Of a stretch of DNA of 64,000 nt, positions 43,451 through 52,645 are shown piece after piece. The stretch is taken from positions 62,001-126,000 of the forward strand of contig NZ_LAKD02000001.1 in NCBI RefSeq assembly GCF_000968685.2. The letters are read 5' to 3'. The DNA comes from Streptomyces antioxidans (GTDB lineage: Bacteria; Actinomycetota; Actinomycetes; Streptomycetales; Streptomycetaceae). The stretch's first letter is position 1. Every line of letters begins with the position of its first letter. The notes beneath the pieces were generated by a model, which saw only the letters and a list, made by a program, of their open reading frames with translations, did not search any database and was not told the DNA's origin. Both the position numbers and the translations under genes were made by a program.

Positions 43451-44299
43451 ATGGGCCATTCCGAACCGGAGATCAAGGGGTTTCTCAAGTCGCGCCGCGC
43501 CGCGCTCGACCCGGCCGAGCTGGGGCTGCCGGAGGGGGTCGTCCGGCGCCGGGTGCGCGGTCTGCGCCGGGAGGAGGTCGCCCAGCGGGCCGGGATCAGC
43601 GTGGACTACTACACCCGTATCGAGCAGGGCCGGGCCCCGGCCGTCTCGGACTCGGTGGTCGACGGACTGGCGCGGGCGCTGCGGCTGACCCCGTCCGAGC
43701 ACACCTATCTGCGCAACATCACCCTGCCCCGGCGGCGCGCCGGGGAGCCCGACCCGCATCTCCGGCCGCGGGTGCGGCCGGAGATCCAGCAGCTGCTGAA
43801 CGCGATGGACCGCACCGTCCCGGCCTATGTCTACGGGCCGGCGATGGACATCCTGGCCTGGAACACCCTCGGCACCCGGCTGGGCATCGACTACGCCGCG
43901 ATCCCCGACGAGCGGCGCAACGGCCCGCTGCTGGTCTTCCTCGACCCCCGGCTCAGGGAGATCCATCCGGACTGGGACGAGGTCGCCGATGACACGGTGG
44001 CCGGGCTGCGCGCGGAGACCGGCCGCCACCCCGGCAGTTCGCGGGTGTGCCGGGTGACCCATGAACTGCTGGAGCGGAGCGAGGAGTTCCGGCGGCGGTG
44101 GGAGGCGCAGGCCGTGCAGGAGCGGACGCGGGGCGTCAAGCGGTTCCGCCATCCGGAGGCGGGGGAGCTGGTGCTGCGGTTCGAAGCGTTCGTGCTGCCC
44201 GCGGATCCGGGGCAGATGCTGTGCACGTATACGGCCGATGAGGGGTCGGCGACGGCGGAGGCGCTGAAGGTGCTGGCGGGCGCGGCGGCGGTGGTCTGA
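43451..44299 (+). CDS. XRE regulator with MmyB-type ligand domain
   Basis: 282 residues. The helix-turn-helix near residues 10-80 includes RRVRGLRREEVAQRAGI and DYYTRIEQGRAPAVSDSV; the C-terminal domain (about 110-270), with LLNAMDRTVPAYVYGPAMDI and LAWNTLGTRLG, belongs to the MmyB-like group (PAS-like, thought to bind fatty-acid-like ligands) named after the methylenomycin regulator. Several Streptomyces members control adjacent oxidoreductases. The divergent aldo/keto reductase (43271, minus) is the likely target. Start at ATG 43451. Confidence 0.92.
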   Translation: MGHSEPEIKGFLKSRRAALDPAELGLPEGVVRRRVRGLRREEVAQRAGISVDYYTRIEQGRAPAVSDSVVDGLARALRLTPSEHTYLRNITLPRRRAGEPDPHLRPRVRPEIQQLLNAMDRTVPAYVYGPAMDILAWNTLGTRLGIDYAAIPDERRNGPLLVFLDPRLREIHPDWDEVADDTVAGLRAETGRHPGSSRVCRVTHELLERSEEFRRRWEAQAVQERTRGVKRFRHPEAGELVLRFEAFVLPADPGQMLCTYTADEGSATAEALKVLAGAAAVV

Positions 44300-44694
44300 C
44301 GCCGCTGATGGCCGCTGATGGCCGCTGACGGTCCGGGGACTGGTCCGGGGACTGCTCCGTTCTTGCCGCATTTTTGCCGCGCCCCACCTCCTTGACGCAA
44401 CTGGAAACTTTCCTTACTTTCATTCCCTCCCACGGTGGCGCCAGTGGCGCCAGAGGCGCCAGTGGCGCCAGAGGCGCCAGAGGCGCCAGAGGCGCCAGAG
44501 GGCAAATGGAGGTCCGGATGGCGCCTTCGGCGGACCCCAGACCGTCATCGGCTTCGTCGCGGGCGCGGTGCTCGGGGGCGGTGCGGGCACCGCGGGATAG
44601 GGCCTGGCCCGAGGCCGGCGCTGCCGGGGCGGCCGGGACCGGCGTGGCGGCCCGGGTGGCGCGGGCACCGTGGGAGGCGGCCCGGGTGGCGCCG
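44300..44694. other. 395-bp region without a convincing gene
   Basis: It starts with triple GCCGCTGATG and double GGTCCGGGGACT repeats, then has a 9-bp microsatellite (44437-44499). A plus-strand frame through 44507-44605, ending GFVAGAVLGGGAGTAG, has the look of a glycine-rich membrane segment but has no start and may be a gene remnant. The AT-rich stretch 44360-44430 could be a promoter. Confidence 0.5.
44437..44499. repeat. 9-bp microsatellite, seven copies
   Basis: Seven exact-length units GGCGCCAGA or GGCGCCAGT, one after the other. They contain GGCGCC palindromes. Open in all three plus-strand frames, but no gene could be supported through them. Confidence 0.95.
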
Positions 44695-45507
44695 TCAGGT
44701 TCGGGGGGCCAGCGCGTTCCAGCGCACCGTGATCTCGCCCTGGCGCCAGCGCCGGGGGCCGTCGGTGAGCGGCCAGCCCTCCGCGCGCAGCGTCTGGGCG
44801 CTGCGTATCCAGCGCTGGCGCGCGCTGAGCGGCGCGTACGGGGCGGCGGTCGCCCAGGCGCGGTCGAAGTCGCGCAGGAAGGTGTGCACCCGCTCGCCCG
44901 GCACATTGCGGTGGATCAGCGCCTTGGGGAGCCGTTCGGCCAGGTCGGACGGGCGTTCCAGGGAGCCGAGGTGGGCAGCGAAGGTCACGGTGCGCGGGCC
45001 CGACGCGTCCAGCGCGACCCATACGTGCCGCCGCCCGATCTCGTCGCAGGTGCCCTCCACCAGCAGCCCGCCGGGCGCCAGCCGGGCGCACAGCCGCCGC
45101 CACACGGCGGCGACCTCGCGCTCCTCGTACTGCCGCAGCACATTGGCCGCCCGGATGAGCGCCGGGCGGGCGCCGCCGGGCAGCGGCACCTCGAAGCCGC
45201 CGTGCGCGAAGGTGAGCCCCTCGCGCTCGTACCGCCGCGCGGCGAGCACCCTCCCGGGGTCGATCTCGACCCCCACGACGCTGGCCCCGGCCCGTACGGT
45301 CCGCAGCCGGTCCAGCAGCTCGACGGCGGTCCACGGGACCATCCCGTAGCCCAGGTCCACCGCTACCGGCGGGTCAACGGCCCGCCGCAGCGCGGGCCCG
45401 TGCGCCGCCGCGATCCACCGGTCCATCCGGCGCAGCCGGCTGGGGTTGGTGGTCCCGCGGGTCGCCGAACCGATCGGACGGGACGGCGGGGGAACGCGGG
45501 CGGGCAT
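44695..45507 (-). CDS. Class I SAM-dependent methyltransferase-like protein
   Basis: 270 residues, start at 45507. Basic N terminus, then AVDLGYGMVPWTAVELLDRL at about residue 50: the SAM loop is D-L-G-Y-G-M, a less common form of the usual D-x-G-x-G. SVVGVEIDPGRVLAARRY gives the acidic residue that binds ribose, LVEGTCDEIGRRHVW follows. The C-terminal half is rich in Arg/Trp and has RDFDRAWATAAPYAPLSARQ. No substrate is known to me. Streptomyces orthologues lie next to mshA, as here (45671, divergent), but no role in mycothiol synthesis is established. Confidence 0.8.
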   Translation of the reverse strand: MPARVPPPSRPIGSATRGTTNPSRLRRMDRWIAAAHGPALRRAVDPPVAVDLGYGMVPWTAVELLDRLRTVRAGASVVGVEIDPGRVLAARRYEREGLTFAHGGFEVPLPGGARPALIRAANVLRQYEEREVAAVWRRLCARLAPGGLLVEGTCDEIGRRHVWVALDASGPRTVTFAAHLGSLERPSDLAERLPKALIHRNVPGERVHTFLRDFDRAWATAAPYAPLSARQRWIRSAQTLRAEGWPLTDGPRRWRQGEITVRWNALAPRT

Positions 45508-45585
45508 GGCGCTGAGTCTATGCGGGGGCGGAGGGAGAGCCTGCGCCGGGCCGACGCGTCGTGGCCGTCGGGTATCAGAACGTCA

Positions 45586-45621
45586 CGCTTTGGCAAAGCG
45601 GAAATGGGAACTACACGTTCC
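45586..45621 (+). promoter_or_regulatory. Two adjacent perfect palindromes upstream of mshA
   Basis: CGCTTT-GGC-AAAGCG (45586-45600) and GGAAC-TACAC-GTTCC (45607-45621) lie 50-85 bases before the mshA start. One or both may be operators. GGAA-type -35 elements near 45600-45611 do not have a well-spaced GTT for a SigR promoter. Confidence 0.5.
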
Positions 45622-45670
45622 GGTGTTGACGCCGTGGAGGGAGCCCGCCCCGGCAAGGAGGTAACGCGCG

Positions 45671-47032
45671 GTGAGCCAGCACGCGTCCCGGCTCGGCGGC
45701 CTGCGAGGCCGGTCCCACGTACCGTTCGGCGCCCCGCCCCACCAGCGGCTTCGCCGCATGCCACGGCGACCGCGGCGGATCGCGATGCTCAGCGTCCACA
45801 CCTCGCCGCTGCATCAGCCCGGCACCGGCGACGCCGGTGGGATGAACGTCTACATCGTGGAGCTGGCCCGGCGCCTGGCCGCCATCGACATCGAGGTGGA
45901 GATCTTCACCCGGGCCACCACCGCCCGGCTGCCCCCGTCCGTCGAGCTCGCCCCCGGGGTGCTCGTCCGGCATGTGGACGCCGGGCCCTACGAGGGCCTT
46001 GCCAAGGAGGACCTGCCGGCGCAGCTGTGCGCGTTCACCCATGGCGTCATGCAGGCGTGGGCCGGGCACCGGCCGGGCCATTACGACCTCGTCCACTCCC
46101 ACTACTGGCTCTCCGGCCACGTCGGCTGGCTGGCCGCCGAGCGCTGGGGAGTGCCGCTGGTGCACGCCATGCACACCATGGCCAAGGTCAAGAACGCCGC
46201 GCTGGCGGCGGGCGACACCCCCGAGCCCGCGGCCCGCGTCATCGGCGAGCAGCAGATCGTCCGCGCCGCCGACCGGCTGATCGCCAACACCGCCGAGGAG
46301 GCGGAGGAGCTGGTGCGCCACTACGGGGCGGCGCGCGAGCTGGTGGCGGTCGTCCACCCCGGGGTGAACCTCGACCGCTTCCGGCCCGCCGACGGCCGGG
46401 CCGCCGCCCGGGCCCGGCTGGGGCTCCCGGCCGATGCGCTGATACCCCTCTTCGCCGGGCGCATACAGCCGCTCAAGGCCCCCGACATCCTGCTGCACGC
46501 CATCGCCCACCTCCTGGAGGAGGACCCCTCGCTGCGCGAGCGCATGGTCGTGCCCGTGGTGGGTGGCCCCAGCGGCAGCGGCCTGGCCAAGCCCGAGGGG
46601 CTGCACAAGCTGGCGGCGCGGCTGGGGATCTGCGATGTGATCCGGTTCCGGCCGCCCTGTGCGCAGGACGAGCTGGCGGACTGGTACCGGGCGGCGTCCG
46701 TACTGGTCATGCCGTCGTACAGCGAGTCGTTCGGGCTGGTGGCCATCGAGGCGCAGGCGTGTGGCACCCCGGTCGTGGCCGCCTCGGTGGGCGGTCTGCC
46801 GGTGGCCGTACGGGACGGGGTCAGCGGCACCCTGATCGACGGCCATGACCCGGCCGACTACGCCCGCGCCCTGCGCCCCTTCGTGCGGGAGCCGGGGCGG
46901 GCGGACCGGATGGGCGCGGCGGCGGCCCGGCACGCCCAGTCCTTCGGGTGGGACACGGCCGCCGCGGCGACGGCGGAGGTGTACACGGAGGCGATGCGGG
47001 AGCGGCGTCGCCTACGATCGGGCCATGGCTGA
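45671..47032 (+). CDS. mshA: D-inositol-3-phosphate glycosyltransferase (mycothiol step 1)
   Basis: 453 residues, GT4 family, GT-B fold. It links GlcNAc from UDP-GlcNAc to inositol 3-phosphate, committing to mycothiol. The N-terminal domain has [19 protein letters not shown] and [18 protein letters not shown]; the C-terminal domain has [30 protein letters not shown] and the E-x7-E region [20 protein letters not shown] basic N-terminal extension of about 35 residues precedes the core. GTG start at 45671. The 3' end overlaps the next gene by eight bases. mshD is 15 kb upstream on the same strand. Confidence 0.96.
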   Translation: MSQHASRLGGLRGRSHVPFGAPPHQRLRRMPRRPRRIAMLSVHTSPLHQPGTGDAGGMNVYIVELARRLAAIDIEVEIFTRATTARLPPSVELAPGVLVRHVDAGPYEGLAKEDLPAQLCAFTHGVMQAWAGHRPGHYDLVHSHYWLSGHVGWLAAERWGVPLVHAMHTMAKVKNAALAAGDTPEPAARVIGEQQIVRAADRLIANTAEEAEELVRHYGAARELVAVVHPGVNLDRFRPADGRAAARARLGLPADALIPLFAGRIQPLKAPDILLHAIAHLLEEDPSLRERMVVPVVGGPSGSGLAKPEGLHKLAARLGICDVIRFRPPCAQDELADWYRAASVLVMPSYSESFGLVAIEAQACGTPVVAASVGGLPVAVRDGVSGTLIDGHDPADYARALRPFVREPGRADRMGAAAARHAQSFGWDTAAAATAEVYTEAMRERRRLRSGHG

Positions 47033-47600
47033 CCCCAAGGCCGACCGTAAGGCCGACACCGACCGCAAGGCCGAGCCCGAAGGCGACCGTAAGGCCGACA
47101 CCGCTCCCGGGGCCGACCCCCGGGCCGTCATCGAGCGGACGCTGAACGACGCCGAACTGGAGTGGGAGAGCCCGGAGGGCGGCACCTACGTCATCACCCT
47201 CCCGGGCACCCGCAAGCTCTCGACCACCTGCTCGCTGCGGGTCGGCCGGCACTCCCTCTCGGTCAACGCCTTCGTCGTCCGCCACCCGGATGAGAACCAC
47301 GAGGCGGTCCACCGCTGGCTGCTGGAGCGCAACACCCGGCTGTACGGGGTGAGTTACGCGATCGACCAGCTCGGCGACATCTATCTGGTGGGCAAGCTGC
47401 CGCTCGCGGCCGTCACCCCGGAGGAGGTGGACCGGCTGCTCGGCACGGTGCTGGAGAACGCTGACGGCAGCTTCAACACGCTGCTGGAGATGGGGTTCGC
47501 CACGGCCATTCGCAAGGAGTACGCGTGGCGCACCGCGCGGGGCGAATCGACGCGGAACCTTGAGGCGTTCAGCAATCTGACTCGGGACGCGGCGAAGTGA
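47025..47600 (+). CDS. YbjN-domain protein (tir chaperone-like fold)
   Basis: 191 residues from ATG 47025, overlapping the end of mshA. The first 30 residues are a Lys/Ala/Asp repeat ([20 protein letters not shown]). The domain has [54 protein letters not shown] and [19 protein letters not shown], typical of the actinobacterial YbjN-like proteins that follow mshA. Function unknown; a type III secretion chaperone-like fold suggests protein binding. A stem-loop terminator follows. Confidence 0.9.
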   Translation: MADPKADRKADTDRKAEPEGDRKADTAPGADPRAVIERTLNDAELEWESPEGGTYVITLPGTRKLSTTCSLRVGRHSLSVNAFVVRHPDENHEAVHRWLLERNTRLYGVSYAIDQLGDIYLVGKLPLAAVTPEEVDRLLGTVLENADGSFNTLLEMGFATAIRKEYAWRTARGESTRNLEAFSNLTRDAAK

Positions 47601-47603
47601 GGA

Positions 47604-47621
47604 ACCGGGCCCTGGCCCGGT
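47604..47621 (+). terminator. Terminator after the YbjN-like gene
   Basis: ACCGGGCC-CT-GGCCCGGT, a perfect 8-bp stem with a 2-base loop, 4 bases after the stop codon. No U run. Confidence 0.6.
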
Positions 47622-47758
47622 CTGCATCCCACCTCCACCTTTGCGCTTGCCCCCTGCCCATCTAGACGCGACCCCTTCCGCGCGCCCCTGCCCCATGGCA
47701 TTCTCACGCCGTCTCTCACCTGAACTGCGTTCACATCCATGGAAAGCGGGGCTGGCTC

Positions 47759-49489
47759 ATGGGCACGGAGATCGACAGAAGGCGGTTGCTCGGCGGTGCG
47801 ATGGGACTGGCGGCGGGCGCCACGCTCCTGGGGGCGGGGGCCCCGCTCCTGACCGCCACGGACGCGGCGGCGGCCGCCCCCGCACCGCGTACCCCGGACG
47901 CGACGGGCACGCCGGGCGGGGCCCGTACGTCCGCCCTCTGGCGTGAGTTCCGCGCCCACCCGTACGCCCACCCCCAGATCCCCTACGTCGGCCGCGCCGG
48001 TTACCTCGGTGGCCGCACGAGCTTCCCGCGCCCGCCCGTCGTCGCGGACGTCCGCGATTTCGGCGCCCGGCCCGACGGCTCCGCGGACGCCGCCCCCGCG
48101 ATCAACCGCGCCATCGCGGCGGCCGGTTGGCGCGGCGGCGGCACGGTGCTGGTGCCGCCCGGGACGTACCGCGTGGACGACGTCATCCGCCTCGGCCACG
48201 ACAACGTCGTACTGCGCGGCGCGGGCAGCGGGCGCACCACCCTCCACGCGACCCGTAACCTCACCGAGCTGATCGGCCCGTACGGCAGCCGCTACGGCGG
48301 CGACAAGTCGTCCTGGTCCTGGGCCGGTGGCCTCATCTGGGTCTGCCCGGACGCCCGCTGGCGCACCCTCACCGACGCGATCCGGGCCCGTGCGTGGCCG
48401 TTCGAGGGCTGGACCGGCGACCGGCGCGACGAATGGCGGACCCTCACCGGCCTGGCCGCCCCCGCCCGCCGCGGCGACTGGTCGGTGACCGTCGAGGACC
48501 CGTCCGCCCTGCGCCGCGGCGACCGCGTGCTGCTCCAACTCATCGACGACGAGAGCCATTCGCTGCTGGCCCATATGGCCGGTGATGTCGAGGGCGCCGC
48601 CGACTACGTCTGGACCGACAAGACCAAGCTCACCTCGTACGTCCCCTATGAGTGGCCGTGCCGCGTCGTCGCCGTCGACCGGCTGCGGCGCCGGGTGACC
48701 CTCGACCGCCCGCTGCCGCTCGACGCCCGGCCCGCCTGGCAGCCCCGGTTCACCACGCTGGTGCGCCCGGTCACCGGCTCCGGGGTCGAGGGCATCACCC
48801 TCGATGTCGTCGAGACCCCGCAGGCGCAGCATCTGCTGGACAAGGGGTACAACGGCGTCGCGCTGCAGTGCGCGTGGGACTGCTGGGTGGACGACGTGAC
48901 CGTCAACAACGTCGACAACGGCTTCCTGCTCGTCGCCGCCAAGGCGTGCACCCTGCGCCGCACCCGGGTGACGGGCCGCGGCAGCCATCATCCTTACTGC
49001 TGCCGCGAGGGCTCGCACGACAACCTCGTGGAGGACTTCGTCCTGGCCCAGCGCACCGTCCCGGCCCCGGAGGGGACACAGCTGCACGGGATCAACGTGG
49101 AGGGTCTGTCCAGCTACAACGTCTGGTCGCGGGGCCGGATGGAGATGGGCACCTTCGACACCCACCGCGGAATGCCCTTCGCCAACGTCCGTACGGAGAT
49201 CACCGTGGACAACACGGGGTCGCACGGCGGCGACGCGAGCGCCGGTCCGCTCTACGGTGCGCGGTTCGCCCACTGGAACGTCACGGTCACCAATCAGCGG
49301 GCCGGGTGCGTCAGGATCGACGACATCGCGCCGTACAGCGCGACGGTCGGGATCAGCCAGGTGCGGCCGTTCGGCCAGATCGACGTCCCGGACTTCACCG
49401 GTCCGCTCCACTCCCGTATCGAGTCCTACGGCCACCCGGAGGCGGTCCACCCGCGCAACCTGTACGAGGCGCAGCGCGCACTTCGCTGA
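47759..49489 (+). CDS. Tat-exported right-handed beta-helix protein (pectate-lyase-superfamily type)
   Basis: 576 residues. The Tat signal is MGTEIDRRRLLGGAMGLAAG (twin arginine, then hydrophobic), with cleavage probably near AAAAAPAP. A pectate-lyase-3-type beta-helix opening reads VADVRDFGARPDGSADAAPAI and GGGTVLVPPGTYRVDDVIRL, with later coils VVLRGAGSGRTTLHAT, WVDDVTVNNVDNGFLLVAA and VRIDDIAPYSATVGIS. It may cut or bind a polysaccharide outside the cell; no catalytic residues could be assigned with certainty. Cys-rich HHPYCCREGSHDN could form part of the active groove. Start ATG 47759 with a weak ribosome binding site. Confidence 0.85.
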   Translation: MGTEIDRRRLLGGAMGLAAGATLLGAGAPLLTATDAAAAAPAPRTPDATGTPGGARTSALWREFRAHPYAHPQIPYVGRAGYLGGRTSFPRPPVVADVRDFGARPDGSADAAPAINRAIAAAGWRGGGTVLVPPGTYRVDDVIRLGHDNVVLRGAGSGRTTLHATRNLTELIGPYGSRYGGDKSSWSWAGGLIWVCPDARWRTLTDAIRARAWPFEGWTGDRRDEWRTLTGLAAPARRGDWSVTVEDPSALRRGDRVLLQLIDDESHSLLAHMAGDVEGAADYVWTDKTKLTSYVPYEWPCRVVAVDRLRRRVTLDRPLPLDARPAWQPRFTTLVRPVTGSGVEGITLDVVETPQAQHLLDKGYNGVALQCAWDCWVDDVTVNNVDNGFLLVAAKACTLRRTRVTGRGSHHPYCCREGSHDNLVEDFVLAQRTVPAPEGTQLHGINVEGLSSYNVWSRGRMEMGTFDTHRGMPFANVRTEITVDNTGSHGGDASAGPLYGARFAHWNVTVTNQRAGCVRIDDIAPYSATVGISQVRPFGQIDVPDFTGPLHSRIESYGHPEAVHPRNLYEAQRALR

Positions 49490-49544
49490 CATCCCCGCTT
49501 GAAACATCGTGCGGAACGCGGTGAAGAAATACGGTCCATGAGGG

Positions 49545-49588
49545 CTCTTCATGGTGAACCGGCTCCGGCGGCCGGGAACCATGAAGAG
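49545..49588 (+). promoter_or_regulatory. Hairpin covering the ribosome binding site of the ECF sigma operon
   Basis: CTCTTCATGGT (49545-49555) pairs perfectly with ACCATGAAGAG (49578-49588); inner CCGG/CCGG can extend it after a small loop. The right arm overlaps GAGGAG (49586-49591), the ribosome binding site of the gene at 49600, so the structure could regulate translation. Confidence 0.6.
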
Positions 49589-49599
49589 GAGACACAACG

Positions 49600-49869
49600 G
49601 TGCTCATGGACAATCCGTGGCTCACGGTGGCAACGGTCGTGACGGTGGGGGTGCTACGGCTGATGGGGGACGTCATCCACTGGCTGGCGGCGCGTTCGGG
49701 CGAACGGCTCCGGGCGCGCACGCTGGCCGAGTTGGTGAACAGAACGGAGCCGGGCACGGTCCTCACCGACCGCCGCCCCGACGGCGCGGCGCTGACGATA
49801 CGGCGGCGGCCGGAGGGGCTAGGCGAGCAGGGGGCGCGGGACGAGCGGGGCGGGGGTCGACCGGAATGA
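49600..49869 (+). CDS. Small membrane protein upstream of ECF sigma factor
   Basis: 89 residues. GTG 49600 follows GAGGAG by 8 bases; ATG 49606 is an alternative start. One hydrophobic segment, NPWLTVATVVTVGVLRLMGD, occupies about residues 5-24; the rest is basic and ends in a Gly/Glu-rich tail. Its stop overlaps the sigma gene start (ATGA), so the two are translationally coupled. The location suggests an anti-sigma-like or sensor role, but no zinc-binding anti-sigma motif (HxxxCxxC) is visible. I do not recognise a named family. Confidence 0.7.
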   Translation: MLMDNPWLTVATVVTVGVLRLMGDVIHWLAARSGERLRARTLAELVNRTEPGTVLTDRRPDGAALTIRRRPEGLGEQGARDERGGGRPE

Positions 49870-50537
49870 GCGACACCGTCGAGGAGAGCGCGGACGGCGG
49901 GCGGCCCGAGGAGGAGTTCGACGCCTTCTACGCCCGCACCTACCCCTGGCTGGCCGCCCGCGCGGTGATGCTCAGCGACAACCGGCAGAACGCCGAGGAC
50001 GCCGTGCAGGAGGCGTACATCGAGGCGATGCGCCGCTGGCCCGAGGTCAGGGCGTACGCCTCGCCCGAGGCATGGGTGACCACCACCATGCGCCGCAAGC
50101 TCTCGCGGGACGGGCGGCGCTGGTGGTTCCGCTGGAAGCCGGTCGAGCTGACCGTCCCGGCCGCGGCGACCGCGACCGTGGAGGAGACCGCCGAGGCGCT
50201 GGCCGCCCTGCGCGCCCTCGGCACGCTGCCGCCGCGCCAGCGCCAGGTGGTCGTCATGCACTCGCTCGAGGGCATGAGCTACCAGGCGATCTCCGCCGAG
50301 CTCGGCATCTCCGTCGGCAGCGTCGGCAGCAACCTCCACAAGGCCCGCGCCCGGCTGAGCCTGCTGCTCGACGCCTCCCCGGAGCCGGGTCCCGCCACCG
50401 ACCGCCTCCTGACCCGCCCCCCGAAGGACCCGCTGAGCGCGGCGCTGCACACAGCCGCGGAATGGCTGTCGGCCGGTTTCAGGGACGAGGGCCGGGGGTT
50501 GCACAGTGGGGCCGACCGCAGCCGGGGCCGTCGATGA
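49866..50537 (+). CDS. ECF-type RNA polymerase sigma factor
   Basis: 223 residues. Sigma-2 domain: EEFDAFYARTYPWLAARAV with NAEDAVQEAYIEAMRRWPEV (the 2.1-2.2 core that binds polymerase); sigma-4 domain: LGTLPPRQRQVVVMHSLEGM with ISAELGISVGSVGSNLHKA (helix-turn-helix for the -35). A C-terminal extension of about 40 residues follows, which is longer than minimal ECFs. Starts overlap both neighbours: the small membrane protein before it and the M48 protease after it. Together they may form a membrane stress-response module. Confidence 0.93.
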   Translation: MSDTVEESADGGRPEEEFDAFYARTYPWLAARAVMLSDNRQNAEDAVQEAYIEAMRRWPEVRAYASPEAWVTTTMRRKLSRDGRRWWFRWKPVELTVPAAATATVEETAEALAALRALGTLPPRQRQVVVMHSLEGMSYQAISAELGISVGSVGSNLHKARARLSLLLDASPEPGPATDRLLTRPPKDPLSAALHTAAEWLSAGFRDEGRGLHSGADRSRGRR

Positions 50538-52552
50538 TCGCCGCCGCCCGCGCGCTCCTCGCTACCGCCCGTGCCCTCCTCGCCCTCGCCCTGCTCGTCC
50601 TCTTCTACGCGCTGGTCGCGGCCATCGTGCTGCTCTGGGCGGCGTTCCTGGTGGCCGCCTTATGGACCGCGGGAACGCCGGAGGCCCAGACGCCGCCCAC
50701 CACCGTCGTCACCGCCTGCGCGGCGCTCGCGCCGATCGTCTTCGGCATGGTGTGGGCGGTGATCCGCACCGCCCGCCCCGCCGCCCCGCGCGAGGACGTG
50801 GTGACGGTGACCCGGCGCGGAGCGCCCGAGTTATGGCGCACGGTCGAGGAACTGGCCCTCGACGTCGGCACCCGGCCGCCCGGCCACATCAAGCTGACCG
50901 CCGAGGTCAACGCCTCCGTCACCGAGGACGCACCGCTCCTCGGACTCGCCCCCGGCCGACGCGTCCTCTACCTCGGACTGCCCCTGCTGGCCGGTCTTCC
51001 GCCCGCCGAGCTGCGCGCCGTCCTCGCGCATGAGCTGGGCCACTTCTCCGGCCGTCACAGCCGCTTCGGCGCCGTCGCCCACCGGGGCGCGGCGGGCCTG
51101 GTCGCCGCCCGGCAGGCGATCCAGGGCGCGTCGGCCGCGAACGACCTGGTGCGGCTGTACGCGGGCGTACCGCTGCTGCTGCTCGGCCTCTACACCCATG
51201 TCTTCCGCTGGCTCACCCGCCCGGTCCGGCGGCGGCAGGAGCTGGAGGCCGACCGCGAGGCGGCGCGGGTGGCCGGTCCGGGCGCCGTCGCCGACGCGCT
51301 GTGCTCCACCGCGGCGCTGGAGGCGGCGTGGCAGGAGTTCCTTGCGGACTTCCTGGCCCCGATGCGCCGGGCGACGGGCCGGATCCCCGACGATCCGTTC
51401 CGCGCCTTCGCCCATATGGCCGAGGCGCCCGAACTGCGGGAGCCGATGGCCGCGTTGCGCGCCCGCGCCGTCGAGCGGCCCGCGGACCCCGACGACGCGC
51501 ATCCCGCCCTGGCCGTACGGCTGGCACGGCTGTCGCGCCTGCCGGTCCAGGAGCCCGACGCGGCGCCCTCCCCAGGAGACCCCGTCCCCCTGCGGCCGCG
51601 GTACGCGGTCGCGCTGGGCCACGTCCTGCTGTCCGGCCCGGACGCGCCGTCCGGCCCGGACGCGGGCGCGAGGGTGCCGTGGCGGGACTGGCTCACCGAG
51701 CTCGCGGAGCACCGCGCCACGCGCGTCCTGACTCCGCTGGCGGAGGCGGTGCGCGAGGTGGAGGAGACGGAGGGGACGGGCCAGCCGACGGCACGGCCGG
51801 AGCGGCTGACCATCCACCGGGTGCTGCGACTGCTGGACGGCGGTCGGCGCATGCCGCTGGCCCGCGCGCTGAACGCCCGGCTGCCCGAGGGCGGGCGAAT
51901 GCCCCGTGGCGATCAGACCGAACAGGACCCGCTCGCCCCCCTCGCGGAGGCCCTGGCCGTACTGATCGGGGCGCAGCTGGTCGCGCGGGGGACGGCGTAC
52001 TGGGCCATGAACTGGACCGGGCCCAGCATCCTCGTACCGCCCGACGGCATCGCCCCCGAGACCATCCGCACCTGGGCCGACACCGCCGTACGACTCCCCG
52101 GCCAGACCCAGCTGCTCGGGCTGCACCTGGCAGCCCTGGGCGTGGACGAATGCGCGCCGCTGCCGTCCACCGGCCCGGCAGGGGGCCCGGCGGACGGGCC
52201 GACACCGGGCGAGAAGGCCCGCCGTATCAGCATCACCCCCGGGGCCACCGGCCCCGCACGCCGACGCATCACCGCCGTGCGGGCGCTGGCGCTCACGGTG
52301 CTGGTGGGGCTGACGGGGCTGACGCTCGCCCTATGGGTGAACCGGGACGAGCCGAGCTACCCCGGAACACCGGTGACCCGCTGGAACGACCGCTACCAGC
52401 CGGGCGGCGGCACGGGCACGGGCCCCGGGCCGTACCCGACCTACCAGCAGCCCACCTTCCCGGTATGGCCGACGCCCCCGGCGTACCGCCTGCCCCCGCC
52501 CTCGGTGCCGAGCATCCACATCGAGCCGGTCATCCCCAGACCCACGCCGTGA
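50534..52552 (+). CDS. M48-family membrane metalloprotease
   Basis: 672 residues. Two hydrophobic segments in the first 80 residues (LLALALLVLFYALVAAIVLL and a second at 55-75), and another near residue 590-605. The zinc site is complete: H166-E-L-G-H170 in AVLAHELGHFSGRH with third ligand E238 in RRQELEADREAARV, as in HtpX/Ste24-like proteases. The C-terminal tail is Pro/Gly/Tyr-rich and probably extracellular. ATG 50534 overlaps the sigma gene stop (ATGA). A membrane protease coupled to an ECF sigma factor suggests envelope quality control or release of a sequestered sigma; the substrate is unknown. Confidence 0.88.
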   Translation: MIAAARALLATARALLALALLVLFYALVAAIVLLWAAFLVAALWTAGTPEAQTPPTTVVTACAALAPIVFGMVWAVIRTARPAAPREDVVTVTRRGAPELWRTVEELALDVGTRPPGHIKLTAEVNASVTEDAPLLGLAPGRRVLYLGLPLLAGLPPAELRAVLAHELGHFSGRHSRFGAVAHRGAAGLVAARQAIQGASAANDLVRLYAGVPLLLLGLYTHVFRWLTRPVRRRQELEADREAARVAGPGAVADALCSTAALEAAWQEFLADFLAPMRRATGRIPDDPFRAFAHMAEAPELREPMAALRARAVERPADPDDAHPALAVRLARLSRLPVQEPDAAPSPGDPVPLRPRYAVALGHVLLSGPDAPSGPDAGARVPWRDWLTELAEHRATRVLTPLAEAVREVEETEGTGQPTARPERLTIHRVLRLLDGGRRMPLARALNARLPEGGRMPRGDQTEQDPLAPLAEALAVLIGAQLVARGTAYWAMNWTGPSILVPPDGIAPETIRTWADTAVRLPGQTQLLGLHLAALGVDECAPLPSTGPAGGPADGPTPGEKARRISITPGATGPARRRITAVRALALTVLVGLTGLTLALWVNRDEPSYPGTPVTRWNDRYQPGGGTGTGPGPYPTYQQPTFPVWPTPPAYRLPPPSVPSIHIEPVIPRPTP

Positions 52553-52645
52553 CCCCACCCGGTCCGCTGTCCACCGCCCCGTCGGAGACCCCCGCCACGC
52601 GAGGCGGCCCGCGACCGCCGTCCCTCCTCGACGGGCCCGGCCCCG

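Noticed and set aside
44435..45349. Plus-strand frame through the 9-bp microsatellite
   Set aside because: After the repeat it is antisense to the methyltransferase gene and Arg/Ser-rich, without domain features.
45600..45627. SigR-type promoter before mshA
   Set aside because: GGAA-like -35 is present but the GTT is 20 bases away, not 18-19, and the -35 is imperfect.
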